The notes below the pieces were generated by a model. That model was not told where the DNA came from and did no database searches. It saw only the letters and a program-made list of their open reading frames with translations. The position numbers were made by a program, and so were the translations under genes. A stretch of 64,000 nucleotides of DNA, taken from positions 333,813 through 397,812 of the forward strand of contig JAVYIG010001037.1 of assembly GCA_035222895.1 (NCBI GenBank). Reading direction: 5' to 3'. Shown piece after piece: positions 1-14,300 of the stretch. This stretch comes from Strongylocentrotus droebachiensis. Taxonomy: Eukaryota; Echinodermata; Echinoidea; Camarodonta; Strongylocentrotidae. Numbering within the stretch: the stretch's first letter is position 1; every line of letters starts with the position of its first letter.

Positions 1-37
1 CCTCTTGGATTCCAATGACATCAGAGAGCTGCCAAGG
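1..37 (+). CDS. LAP gene, partial LRR exon at window edge
   Basis: Reads [12 protein letters not shown] in frame 2, a leucine-rich repeat tail, then a GTATGA donor. It joins exon 1421 to give [12 protein letters not shown], matching the second LRR of ERBIN. The exon starts left of the window. Confidence 0.85.
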
Positions 38-3000
38 GTATGAACTATTTCAATTTTGTTCAATTTCATTTATTTCCACAGATTCATAAAAAAATATAAA
101 TTACAATAAAATATAAAAGGATTACAACAAAAGATGACCCTGCAGAAGGGGTGATCAAAAACCACAGAGGTTTATCGGGGATCATCCCCTGCTTAAAATT
201 AAAATATCAAAATACAACAATTTTTGTTTAAATTAAACAATAAACACATACAAAAACATATATAAATATTAGATGCAAATCTATGTGTGGGGTGAGTAAT
301 AATGGGTTGGTGGTACCAATAAATACAATATATAGAGGAAATGAATGATATACAGGAAAGAAGAAATAGTGAGAAAAATAGTAAGAAACACAGTACAAAC
401 TAAATCGTAAGAGTTGGATACAAAATCAAATATTGTTTCAACTTTGACTTGAAAGAATAAGGTGAACTGCAAACTATTTTTTGGAATATGAGCCGAAAAA
501 AATGTCAAATGAAATGTAATGTTAGATTAATGTAAAATGTAAGCCGCCCACACATTTTACGATCCGACTATGATCCAATATTTGAGGAAATCGCAAAATT
601 ACAGTAACTATGGAAACTTCCATGTAAGCAATTATAATCTTCATGAGTAATGTTTTGAATGAAAATATGAGTATTCTAAATCAAACTTTGAATGCATTGT
701 GAGCCTCCTGTCAGCATAAAGGCCATTTTTAGCTTCATATCTTAGACAAAGGCATATATATCTGATCTGCTGTCAACACAGTTTGGAGCAGATTGACTTT
801 TTCTTTTACAGGGAGGGTTGCAGTACCCCTGAAATTCCAATTTTAGACTTCATATGACTACTCTGAACCTCTTCATTTATTTTACATGTATAGTCAAATC
901 AGTAATGATGGCCTTCTTTCATGCCAGCCGCCTGTCTATTACAGCCATTTGTTACATTACATTGTAAATTGATTTATATGATATATATGTTTTCAAACAG
1001 AATATTGATTTGTTACATTACATTGTAAATTGATTTATATGTTTATAAACAGAATATTGATGTACATCAATGAAGTTTAATAAATACAATACAATACATA
1101 TCTTCCTTGTGGAAGAAATATGTGTTTTAGAACCTGTTTAGAAAGACCATCTAATCTATGTTGGCCATTTCTTTGGTGACCATTTTAAACAGGTTTAGCA
1201 TTAATATTCCTTCATGATTCATGAGAGTATCTGTGTATATGAAGCAAAAAGCCCCCATTTAAAGTGTACTCGCCCATATGTGTCTTGCAAGGTACAGAAA
1301 TGTGAATCCCTGTTTGTCATTTTTCCCCCAACATATTTTAGAGGCAGTTTGCCCATGCCTAATTGGAACAAGGCTTCATTGTTACCTAATTTTCTCTTCT
1401 TGCATGTTTTGCCAATGCAGGATCTGTTCCATTGTGAGCTGCTCAAGAAGCTGGGTGTCAGTGACAATGAACTGGTCACTATCCCCACTGCTGTGGCCAG
1501 CCTTATCCATCTTGAGGAACTGGACATCAGTAAGAATGGTGAGTGACCAAATAATAATAAGGCCATTAAAAAAATATACATATTTAACGTCCCCGGCCGC
1601 TTCCTTTTAGGGGGCTGCCTCCTATTTGTTTTTTTTTGTTTTTGTTTTTAATTTTTTAATTTTTTTGCATTTTTTAAAAAGAAAAACAAACATGAAAAAC
1701 ACTGCTAAAATGGATCTATTGCTGATTTAAAAAAAAAATTGGCGGCCATCTTGAAAAATAGCCCGACTGTCAGGGAAAATGTACCAAGCGGCCATTTTGA
1801 GCGGCCATTTTTCAAAAAAACAGGACACTAAACATGTTTTTTTTTTTATTTGGCCTAATAATAATAGTTCGTTTTTATATAGTGCTTTTCAGGACCGCAG
1901 GCCCTCTCATAGTGCTTTACAGATATATATAATTACCCCGGTCATCGTATTCAGGCTTACCCGCACACAATGTACATGTATGCACATTCTCCACTCCCTG
2001 GGGAGCATTCCAGCCAGGCGTCATTTTTACAAGCGCACACTTGCTAATCTAACCACATTAGCTTTCGCATCCTACCAGGTACCCATTTAACACCTGGGTG
2101 GAGAGTGGCGAATGTAGATCAATGCCTTGTCAAAGGACATTAGTGCCACGGCGGGACTTGAACCGTGGATCTTGTGATCCACAGTTAGGTGACATATCCA
2201 CTCGACCACGACACCTCTACCAATACCACATGTTTTTATTTTTTTTCATTATAAGCTACCAAAAGCTACAGTCACAAAGGTTCGTACGATGCATTCGTAC
2301 AAATCTCCCTTTTTTTCCATTGTCTTTCCAAATTTCCATTGTCTGAAAATCGTTTGTACGGCGTTCGTAGCATTTCGTAATGGCATTTGTGACCGAGGCT
2401 AAACCTGAATATCCTCCTCAGTGATTCTGTATGTGATGACATAAATGGTACCCTGGGGTACCAAAAAAAATTCGGCCATTTTGTTGAATTATTTATTTAT
2501 TTTTTAAGGCTGTACCCTGGGTTACCAAAAAGTGGGAAATTATTTTTGTGTGATTTTTTCAACCTTCAATTGTGTCCAATGTTCTTGTAAAAAATCCTTT
2601 AAGTCCTGTATTTCTAAAATTCATTGTTGTTATGAGTAATTATTCTATTATTGATATCATTTCATGCTGTTATGATACACCCTGTATTATTATTGTGGTA
2701 TAATTAATATTATTAAACACCGCTACCACATCAGCGGCCTTCTCCTCCCCCAACTTCTCTACAGCACGAGATCGAGCTCTTTCAACTTTCTCAGCCCTTG
2801 TAATCTTCCGTCTTTTACGTCCTTTCCCTTTCAGTAAATCCCCGTATCCACCATCACCTTCCACCCATGGCATTTTCAAAGTTTGAAAGTTTGACAGTAA
2901 CGCGCGCGTTAACTATGTCGATGATGCGATGTTTGTTTGTTGTTTTTTTTCTCGAAAGAGTATACAGGTACGGTACGTACGTGCAATAACATCAAGTTCT

Positions 3001-5801
3001 AAAATAGCCACGGGTCGGGACCGCACGCCGGAGCTAGCTAGCACTATAGTGTGCGATAGCCACCGTAGTGCGCTTGTGATCGTGAGCGAGCGCTATAGCG
3101 CGAGCAGTGCATGCATGCACACCATGCATAGTATACACCATAGAGATACCACGGAACTATGTACACGCACTCCATACATTGTACTCGAGTGGACGCGAGA
3201 TGGCGCTACACAACGCGGTACCCCGGGGTACTACGGTACCCCGGGGTAACGCGTGGTGCATCATGTGTAGGTGATAGCATGTTTTACAAATTGTGCCAAG
3301 TAGAACCTTAGAACAGGATGATGGTTCAATGTGTTTCAGATATTGTCTTCTAAGCGCCAAGAATGCCTTCTCAGTTCTCAAAAATGCTGAAATGCTCTAC
3401 TTTTATTTATTTTTAATTTATATTTATATACTGTTTGAGAATAATTGTCTTCCTTTAGGTTAAGTTTTAATGTGTTGATGTTTTATGTAATATGTTGCCT
3501 ATGTGTGATACCGGTGTGTTGGCTCAGTCAGTAGAGCGTCCACCTCACAATCGGGAGGTCGTGGGTTCTAACCCCGGCCGCGTCATACCAAAAGACGTTA
3601 AAAGACAGGAGTTGCTGCTACCTTGTTTGGCGTTCAACAATAAAGGGATAGAGCAACGTCGATCTGGCGCTGCTCAGTGGCTGCTGGGCTCACGATCAAT
3701 TGGGCAAAAAGAATTTCCATTTTCGGTTTAACTTAATAAAATTTGGAGTGGACTTTAAAAGATTATTATTTTTATTATTATGTTTGCAGGGATTGTGGAG
3801 CTACCTGACAACATTAAGGGATGCAAGAGTCTGAGACTGGTTGAAGTCAGTGTGAATCCATTGGGAAAGTAAGTTATGTCACCTTCTTCTTCTTCTCCCT
3901 AGAAATGCTTTTGAACTTTTGACTTTAGACCACTTTCAATCTTCTAGACTGTTCCACTGGGTTCCGTAGAATCCCCCTTGCCAAAAAGTTAATTTATTGC
4001 CATGTGTGAGTTGTATTGTATCTCATGTGAGACTAATATTCAGTTACAACTTCCATTTAGGAAGTGATTCTGGTTTTATGCCTTCTTCTCACTTAAATTG
4101 CTTTTGAACTTCCGACTTTGGACCACTTTCAATCTTCTAGACTGTTCCACTGGGTTCCGTAGAATCCACCTTTCAAAACAGTCAATTTGTGGTGTTTGTC
4201 AGTTGTATTTCTACTGGATTGTAGCTCATCTGAGACTGATATTTAATTTCAGCTTCCAAAGGAAGTAATTCTGGTTTTATGCTAGGCTGAAATTGAAAGA
4301 CCAGCGAGCTGATTGTAGGCCAAGGTATATTTAAGATTCAAGTATAATTTACCCCCATTTATGGTATTAAAAATAATCCTAGATGCAGGTTTTCTGTTTT
4401 TTAAACCCACATCACCTTGTTTTTGGAAAGGTCTATACTTTGACTCCCTCTACTATTTATTGGCCTTCTTTGCAATCCATGAAAGAAATGGGGGGACAGT
4501 TAAGTGGTAACAAACCACTTCTATATTTAAAAGACTATCAATGTTCTTTTTTTCTTCTTCTTGTGCATCAATAGGCATGAATAAATTAATCTTTCAGCAT
4601 ACCTACACTTATTATTCTTTTGGGTTGAGTTTAACAAGTTCTTGAATCAGACTTTGAGCTAGCTGCCAGACATTCCTGTCTCTCTGCCTCATAGCTACCA
4701 TAATAATAATAATAATATGCATTTCTATAGCGCCGCCTACCCAAGTCGCACTGATCATTACTCCGGCTTTAGCCTGGCTGCCATTACAGCGCTCTAGCAT
4801 TTCAAGGAATTAATTCCTGCCAGGTACCCATTTACCTCATATACAATGTTCTTTTGTTTTTCAGGCTTCCAGAAGGGTTCACTCAGCTGATGAACCTGAG
4901 CCATCTCTACCTCAATGACACTCTCCTGGACTACCTACCTGCTAGCTTTGGACGTCTCGCTAGGCTCAAGGTCCTGGAGCTCAGGGAAAACAGGCTCAAA
5001 GCTCTTCCAAAGTAAGGGGGAAAGATGATGGTGTCTATGGGGGAAGTTGTTGTGTGATGGTGAGGGTGATTATGATAATGATTTTGATTATAATGATGGT
5101 GATTATGATGATGGTGATGATGATGGTGATGATGATGGTGATGATAATGATGGCGATGATTATGATGGTGGTGATGGTGATGATGACGGTGATGGTGATG
5201 ATGATGATGATGTTGATAATACAGTCGAACCTGTCTTAGCGACCACTTGTCCATAACGACTACTTAAAATCCCCCCGTGAGATTTCATGTAGTTAAGAAC
5301 CTGTTACAACGACCACCTGCCTATTAAACGCGACCAGCGGTCACTCATATTGCTTCCACTGGCCACCGAAAATGGCCACACAACGACCGCCAGCGCCAGC
5401 CATGTAGCGACTAGGAACAGCAGCACTTGACCAATGTCTTTCGCAGCTAGGCGATCGGCAACACAGCGGCAGCCTATAAAGCTAGATCTATCGGACATTT
5501 ATACACAAAAAACTGTTCAACCCCGAGCTTTTTTTAAATTTCGATCAAAGCGTTTAATTACCGACAAGATATGGTTGCTTGCACATTTGATTGGACGCCA
5601 ACACCAACCTGTCTACAACGGCAACCTGTCTGCAACGGCCACTATTTGTGTTTCCCTTGGACGGTCGATGTAGACGGGTTTGACTGTAATAGTGATGATG
5701 TTGATTATGATTGTGATGATGACAGTGGTGGTGGTGATGGTGGTGGTGATGGTGATGGTGATGATGATGAGGAGGAGGGTGGTGGTGGTGGTGGTGGTGG
5801 T

Positions 5802-5832
<31 letters not shown>

Positions 5833-8800
5833 ACGATGAGGATGAGGATGATGATGATGGTGGTGGTGGTGGTGGTGATGATGATGATGATGATGATGAT
5901 GTTGATGATGATGATGATGATGATTGATGATGATGAAGAAGAAGGTGATGAGTAGGAGAAGAGTTTACTGGTAACAGGTGTTGTTGTTATTATGGTGGTG
6001 GTGTAGTGACGATGATGATCGATGAGGAGGAGGAGTATGCTGTTGATGAGTATTACTTTGTTTCAGGCATGATCACTTAAATACATGTACAGTATAACTT
6101 TTCCTCCATTTCCTATGTTTAGGTCTATTTCAAGATTAACAGAACTAGAGAGGCTTGATCTGGGGCAGAACAGCTTCAGAGAGATTGTAAGCAAGACCCT
6201 TTTCCTTTGTTATATTAATTGTATTGCTCTGAACCAATTATAATGTTAATCAGCAAATTATCCCTGCTCTGTAGTGTATAGGCTATGTTTCCCCCCCATC
6301 TTAATTGCTTTCAACGAAGTAATATCTGTGTATCGCACACATTCATTATTCAAAGTAAAGTAGGAAAATGTCTTATTTATTCTTCTCAATGCTAAACAAT
6401 TACTCTCACATGAAGGGTGTCTGTAATATATATTTATTTTATTATTTATATATTTATTCATTTTATTTACACAGTGCAAATCTCTCAATATTAAAACTAT
6501 TTTCTTGAGAGACCCTGTACAAATTAAAGGTAACAAATACAGAGGAAATCGAACAAATATTAGATACATACATATCATATCATGGATTATTTGGTTTTGT
6601 TTTTATAAGCCGTGATATAAACATGAATAAAAGTAGATAAAGTAGGTTCTTTTATTTTTGTATTTATTTTTAAATAATAGTAGGTTTTCATAATGTTATT
6701 CTTTTTATTTTTCTAGCCTGATGTGATAGGTTGTCTGACAAAGTTAACTGAAGTCTGGATAGATACCAACAAAGTAACCCAACTCCCAAAGGTAAAAAGT
6801 GTTGAGTTTGCTACAGTAGCAGTTAAGCATGCAATGTAAACACACTATAGAACTCATAAATGTCTTGTTGAAATAGCATGATGATATTGGAATTGAATGT
6901 GAATATGCTGAAACAAACAAGATGAAGTAATTCATTCCAAATTCCTTTAGCATCACAGTATTCAATTACCTCTTATTTGGTATTATGAATATGATCAGTG
7001 GAGGTACCAATGTGGTTGATGAAAAGAATACATTTTATCAAAATTAGGTAAAAGACATTTTCCTAATACTTCATATGCATGCTCGTGTTAAAAACTTGGA
7101 AAGCATGCTAGAGGCTTGTGATACACAAACAACAACAACTAAAGTAGGCAACATGTATTCTGACTGTTGAAATTGAATTGGAACAGTACAGTTGTTTCTC
7201 ACTGGTTCAGATATCTGGTTCAAAATCATAGCGTTTTTTTTGTGACGAAAGTTTCATATGCTTTATCATTTCTGAATCTTAAAACACAGAGCTCAGTGAA
7301 TATGTGCAAGGCCTTTGTTGCGTGCAGTTGCCATTCATTTTACGTGTAAACCCTTACCGAAAATGCAGGCTTATTTAGCCTGCTTTGAACCTGCGTCTGG
7401 CCTGCATTCTTAAATACATGCTTATTATTCTTTTGCATGTTAAATTTTAGCTTGTATTTTGCAAAATCAGTCTTACATGTTTTAGCAGGTTAAATTTTAG
7501 CCTGCATTTTGCAAAATCAGTCTTACATGTTTTAGCAGGTTAAATTTTAGCCTGTTATTAGCATGCATTTTGCAAAACACAGTCTTACAGTTTAAGCAGG
7601 CTAAATCTCAGCCTGCCGTTTAAAATTAGCATGCGTTTCGCAAAATACAGTTTTAGCAGGTTAAATCTTTAGCATGCCAGATGAGATGCAGTTTAATCTT
7701 TAGCATGTAAATTTCTATCATAATTTGTTAAACTTGCAATCTGAAGAAATGTCCTCTGAGCAGGTTTAGAACACAAATTTAACCTGTTATTGCTTTTTAC
7801 ATGTAGCCTGCAGGTTATTTTTCACATGCACGTTTAATGTTATATATCAGGGGTGATTCAAGAGTTTAAACAAAAATAGGTTCATAGAAAGCCGAGCAAG
7901 CGAGGTTTCGAGTGCTTGGGGAGGCATCCCAAGACAAAAATCCAATTGAAACCAATTGAACACCAATTTAATTTTCATTTTTTCAATTGGTTTTAATTGG
8001 TCTCTGAATGGGACTTTAATAGGACTTCAGTTGGTTTCAAATGGTCAAGTTTAGCCCTATTGGACCAATTGGCCTAGGCCCCATTAGACTTTAATGGGAA
8101 CTCAATTGGTTTCAATTGGACCAATTGGCCCTATTTTGGACTTCAATTGGTCCAATTCAGTTTCAATTTCAGTTTATTTTCATATTTCACATGTTTATTT
8201 CATTACATTTGGCATGTTACATGTTTTGTAATCATTTTTTGGGGGGATGCATTTATACAAACGAACAGAATAATACATAAGACTAAGTTAAATAAAGGAA
8301 GAAATATGATGGAGCCTAAAGAGAGAGCAATGCTTTTAGGTCATAGTTATAACATTGATATAGTCTTGTGTTTATTAGATATCGTAATTGGATTAAATTG
8401 CAACTTATATGAAGAAAAGATATATTTGAAACCAATTGAAAACCTTACAGTCTATGGGGCTGATTGGTCCAATTGAAGTCCCATTTAAGTCTTATTGGGG
8501 CCAATTGGTCCAATTGAAACCATTTGAAATATCTAATGGGGCCAATTGGTCCAATTGAAACCAATTGAAATCCCGATTAGAGTCAAATGGGGCCAATTGG
8601 TCCAATTGAAACCAATAAGACCAATAGATCTACCAATAGGAACAATAGGACCAATATAAACCAATAAGACTAATTGAACCCAATGGGACCAATAGAAACC
8701 AATAGAAACCTTCATTTATGTTAGCCTGCCTTTTCGATTAGCATGCTAAAATTAACCTGCAATACGTATCTCATGAATATTCATTATTACTTTACGCGTC

Positions 8801-11202
8801 TCACAGAAAAATACATTTATCATGATTAATTGTTAAGCAACTTATGACAATTAATGCACATATCAATTTTGTGATTGTATTTTTCTTTGGAAATTATTGA
8901 CCAATAGACTATTTGTCTGATCACACTTACATTCACGTTTTAGCAATAGATATATTGATTATACGATTACAGAATTTACTAACCAATTTAAATAGCATGT
9001 ATGTTTTCTACGTGTATGAGTCTGTACTTTTACAAAAGTCAATCTTGTATTAACTTCAAATGATCTTTGTGATGGAGTTAGTCTAATGCAATTGAGATTA
9101 GAATATTCCTATTGGTGGACACTTGTACTTGCAAATATTGATTATGATGTATCAATTTATCCCTCGTTCCTCTACCCGAGTCGATATACCAATAGAAGTC
9201 TTGTACTGATAATGACGGCAATCAAATATCTTTATTTTTGTTAGCCTGCATTTTAGATTAGCATGCTAAAATTAACCTGCATAACTTACATATTTCAGCG
9301 TTTTTGCAGGCTAACAAAGCAGGTTAATTTTGCATACTAAAAAAGCAGGGCAATTTTGCAGGCTAATTGAGCAGGTTAAAATGATTTTGCAGGCTAAAAT
9401 AAGCCTGCTTTCAAAATGTACAGGCTAAATTAAGCCTGCCTAATTTGCATATTTCGGCGTTTTTGCAGGTCAGTGCTTGCTAAGGAATTAGCCTGCTTTT
9501 TAGCAGCTATGCAGGCTTGATGCAGGCTATAAGCAGGCCTGCCTTTTCGGTAAGGGAAAACACTGCTGCGTTTTTGTTTTTGTTTGGATTTTTTCCCCCG
9601 CCATATCTGAGCAAGCCTTAAATTTGGATACATTCATGAACTTGTATCTTATAACAAGCCTAAATAGATCCAGACAAATGTTTGTCTTCATGATTTCTTG
9701 ACTTTGTATCGTCTTCATGTTTACCCCGTTATTATCTGCAGTCGTTTGGAAACCTGACCTGTCTAGTGTACTTTGATGCCTCTTGTAACCGCCTTGAGTA
9801 CTTACCCGCTGAGATGGACCAGCTTGAGAGCCTTACCGATCTTCATCTCTCAAAGAATTTCCTCCATCAGCTTCCCGAGAACATTGGTAAGAACACAGTT
9901 TTAAATTTCTTTGGCAAGACATTAATCTGCACTTGCTACTCTCCACCCTGGGAGGTGTTTCACAAAGATCCTAAGTGGAACTTATCTTTAAGTTGGACTT
10001 AAAAAATATGGAAAGCCATTAGCATCTTTGAAAATATTTTGTAAAAGTTATTTTAAAAGGCATAAAATGTTAATTCAAATCATTCATATTTTCTATCATC
10101 AAGGAGATTTCATGTTCTGGATGTAGAATTTATAAAAAGTCTAAAATACTTGAATTTCTGCTTTTGAATATATTTCATTTTAAGGCTCTAATGGCTGTCC
10201 ATAATTTTTAAGTCCAACTTAGAGATAAGTTCAACTTAGGATCTTTGTGAAACACCCCCCAGGTGTTAAATGGGTACCGGTAGGAAGGAATTCCTTAAAT
10301 GCTGTAAGCGTCGAAATCGGCAGCCTAGCATAGCCGGGTAATGTTGGAGCGCCTTGAGGACCTTGAAAGGTCGATACGTGCGCTATATAAGAATCCAATA
10401 TTATTATTATTATTATTATCTTGTTAATCACCAACCGTTAAAGTATAATGCTGCATTGAATAGGTGGCAATTGATGTGATTTGGGTGAACAAGTGTTCTT
10501 TGATGTAAATGATCAAACACATTTATGATCAAACTCGTTTAGTGATTAGGGTTCAAAAGGAACTTTCCAGAGGTTCACTCCATCCTTAATTACCCGGAAG
10601 TCAATCTTATATTCTTTAAATGTATTCGCTTGATTTATCGGTTGACATGCACAGGAGATGTTTTGATAAGTTGAACAAATATTTGACTGATGACCAATGT
10701 ACATCCTCAAAGATAACCCAGTTCCTTTACTCCGATCAATCCAGGTTTTTTTTTTTACAAAGATCCTAAGTCGAGCTTAACGCTTAGTTGGACTTAAACA
10801 TTATGGAGAGCTATTTGTAGCCTTAAAATAAAATATATTCAAAAGCAAAAAGTGAAGTATCTTAGACTTTTCATAAATTCCACATCAAGAACATGAAATG
10901 TCCTTGAAAATAGAAAATATGAATGATTTTAATCAAAATGTTATGCCTTTTGAAATAAATATTACAAAATATTTTCAAAGATGCTAACGGCTTTCCATAA
11001 TTGTGAAGTCCAACTTAGAGATAAGTTAAACTTCGGAGCTTTGTGAAACACCCCCCTGGACTTCTCATTCATCATGAGAGTGCCTATATTCTCAAGTGAT
11101 GACAAATGATTGATTGATTCATGTCCCCTTTTTACACCATGTACATATCAACCAATTATACCTATGTGTAGAGTAGACGCTGTGAGGAATTAAAAAAGAC
11201 AG

Positions 11203-11240
<38 letters not shown>

Positions 11241-11321
11241 AGTGAGAGAGAGAGAGAGAGAGAGTGAGAAAGGGGAGGGGAAAGGTTACTAGTCACGGAG
11301 CAAAGGATTAAAGAAGACAGG

Positions 11322-11357
<36 letters not shown>

Positions 11358-14300
11358 GAGGGGAAAGGTTACTAGTCACGGAGCAAAGGATTCAACTTAG
11401 GATCTTTGTCAAACACCCCCCCAGGTCAACTGAGCAGCCTGACAACGTTGAAAGCAGACAACAACCAGCTAGCTTCCCTGCCCAGCTCCATCGGTGGTCT
11501 GGTGTCCCTAGAGGAGCTCATCTTGAGTGCCAATGACCTGGAGGAGCTGCCCCCAAGCATCGGTCTGCTGCGCAGGCTACGCCACCTCAATGTGGACGAG
11601 AACATGCTGCAGAGTGTACCGGCTGAGGTAAGGACTCGTAGCTGGATGTTGATATCACATCTTTGTGTCTGGTGCTGAGGCTTGTTACTGGCGCTTTAAT
11701 AGGTGTTGTGGCGTGCGCCTGTAATCCAGCTAACAATGGAAGTTACAAACTGATTCAGCCGAGGACGCAGGTTCGAAACTGAGTCGCGTCTTTTGGATGA
11801 TGACGTTTAAATGTCGGTCCCCAGACGTAAATAATCATATCTGATTGATACACGTCTGTAAAAACCCAATACACACACACACACACACACACAATAGACA
11901 AAAAAGATATGTAAAGATGTTTAGGTGGTGTCACACAGAAAAAACCTGACCCATCTTGAATAAACCAGATTTTTAGAAATCTAGTTTTTTCATTTACGTC
12001 GGTGACAGACTGGTGACAGACAGGCTACGAATAATCCAGATTTTTGATGGGCCATCGCGCAATTAATGCATCTCATTAAATGTGCGCTAATATAATTGGG
12101 CGCAGGTTATGATAGCGCATTAAAAACCATATGCCAGCCAATCATTAAGTCAAACGTTGACCTTGCACTGACCTTAAAGGGGAATATTTCAACATTGGTG
12201 TCAGACAGAAAAATCCCTTGAAAAATCCTTTCTAGGGAGAATTATCTTGCTTCGTTAAAAGATTTTTGAAGGGATTTTCAAAGGGATAATTGATGACAGA
12301 CAGCCAATTAAAAGGTGTGACACCGCCTTATGTGATGTTTTATAAAGACTCGGCAATCTTTACCTTCTTTTAAAGAGGTACACATCAATGCATCCATCCA
12401 GTTATTCATTCAATATGCGGTATCTTCCAATCTCCCAACCCTCACCACTTTTTTTCTTCTTCTCCCCAACGCTTGATTGATAATTGCACAGCTCGGTAGC
12501 TGCAGTGGGATCACCTTGCTCTCCTTGAGAGGCAACTACCTCCAAGTCCTCCCCGATGAGATCGGCCGCATCGCCAAGCTCACCGTGGTGAACCTGAGTA
12601 ACAACCGTCTCCAGTCGCTGCCTTACAGCTTCACCAAACTCAAGAACCTCCAAGCATTGTGGCTGTCAGAAAACCAGGTGGGCCTCTTTGCATTTGTAAT
12701 GTAATCAAAGTTTAATAATGCACAAATCTTTTCTAAGTGCCTCGTTACAAATTATTTTATTTACCTGTTAGAATAATTGTATTTTAATAGTCAGAATGCG
12801 AACGGCATACATTTGTTGCTAGGGCAAAGATTATGGCTCGTGCTAACCTAGCAGCACAGAATGTTTGCAATTCGCATTCTGACTTTTTAAATACAATTAT
12901 TCAGAATACAAATCTCCCAACAAGTACTATTAACTAAGAAGGAAAAAAGTTCACAGTATTTCTTGAAGGGAATCCCATCGTGATTGTCAGGAGACCTTGA
13001 ACATGATGATGCAGTAGTAAGAGTAATTAATCCTTCGCCTACCTGAACCGGGTGGCTAATGTATTAAGCCTATGGGAAGGAATGATTTGAGCACTCAATG
13101 GGTTATTAGATGACAGTGCCAATAGCAGTATAAAGTTTAATGAATATAGTGGCATTATCAGTAAAAACGAAAATAATCCGGATTTATTTTTCCAATAATA
13201 TCTTTGATGATCATAAAATTAGGAAGTAGTAGTATGAATGTAAAGTGATGACAAAGATGTTAATGACAATGATTATAGTCATAAGTTTGAAGGAAAAAAA
13301 TAATTCTCTGTAATATTTTCTTTTCTTGCATCCAGTCGAAGCCATTGATTCCTCTGCAGTCCGAGTTTGTCGATCATATAGGAACCAGAGTTCTCACATG
13401 CTTCATGTTCCCACAGCAGCCACAGGATTATGAAGAAGGTCAGATTTCATATACATTTGTTTTACTTTTAATTTTCAAATGTTTAACTCTTATCATGCCA
13501 CAGGGCTAATCCCCATTGTGCCAAGCCCCAAATCCCTCCCGTGCCAGGTTGTTTTGGAGATAATCTTTAATTTTCAAATGTTTAACTCTTATCATGCCAC
13601 AGGGCTAATCCCCATTGTGCCAAGCCCCAAATCCCTCCCGTGCCAGGTTGTTTTGGAGATAATCTGATTAACGCGATGGTTCTATGAATAGCGCGTGGGA
13701 AACGCACAGCACAGTCCATACCTTATCACTTGAGAATATAGGCACCCTCATTATGAAATAGAAGTCCTTGAGTATTATTATCTTTATAAGGCTTCCAAGT
13801 GGTACAATAAATCCCGGGGTGTATCCAATATCTTTAGCGCAGTACCTGGATGACCGACCAATATTGTTTTTGTATTGCTCAGTCATCCGGAAACTTCAAC
13901 TATTGATATCGATATCATATTGATATCACTAAAAAGAAAAAAGGAAGAAGGATAATGAAAATACTTACATATTGAATGCAGCGATATTATATCAATATCA
14001 CACAAAAACAAAGCCATGTTTACTGTGTTAAGTCTAATTTTGTTATTTCGCTAGTCAGAATAATATAGAAAATAATTATAATATTGTATGGCTTTGTTTT
14101 TGTGTCATACAAGAATATATTGCTCTCGCTAAGACAATATTAGACTCGTCTTTTACTCATCCCATATTGTCATAGCTTGAGCAATATATTCTTGTATCAC
14201 ACTCAAAGCCATCCAATATAGTATTTCACTGGGGATATTTCCTATACCGTAATTAACGGTGTATTAACCGCACCTTTTTGCCGCCGAAAAAAATTCAAAG

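Noticed and set aside
3513-3590. Possible tRNA gene (A and B boxes present)
   Set aside because: The 3' side does not close an acceptor stem, and a copy with the same non-tRNA body exists at 39479-39712, so it is a SINE head.
5047-5955. Asp/Gly-rich and His-rich ORFs
   Set aside because: These are translations of GAT/GGT microsatellite in several frames on both strands.
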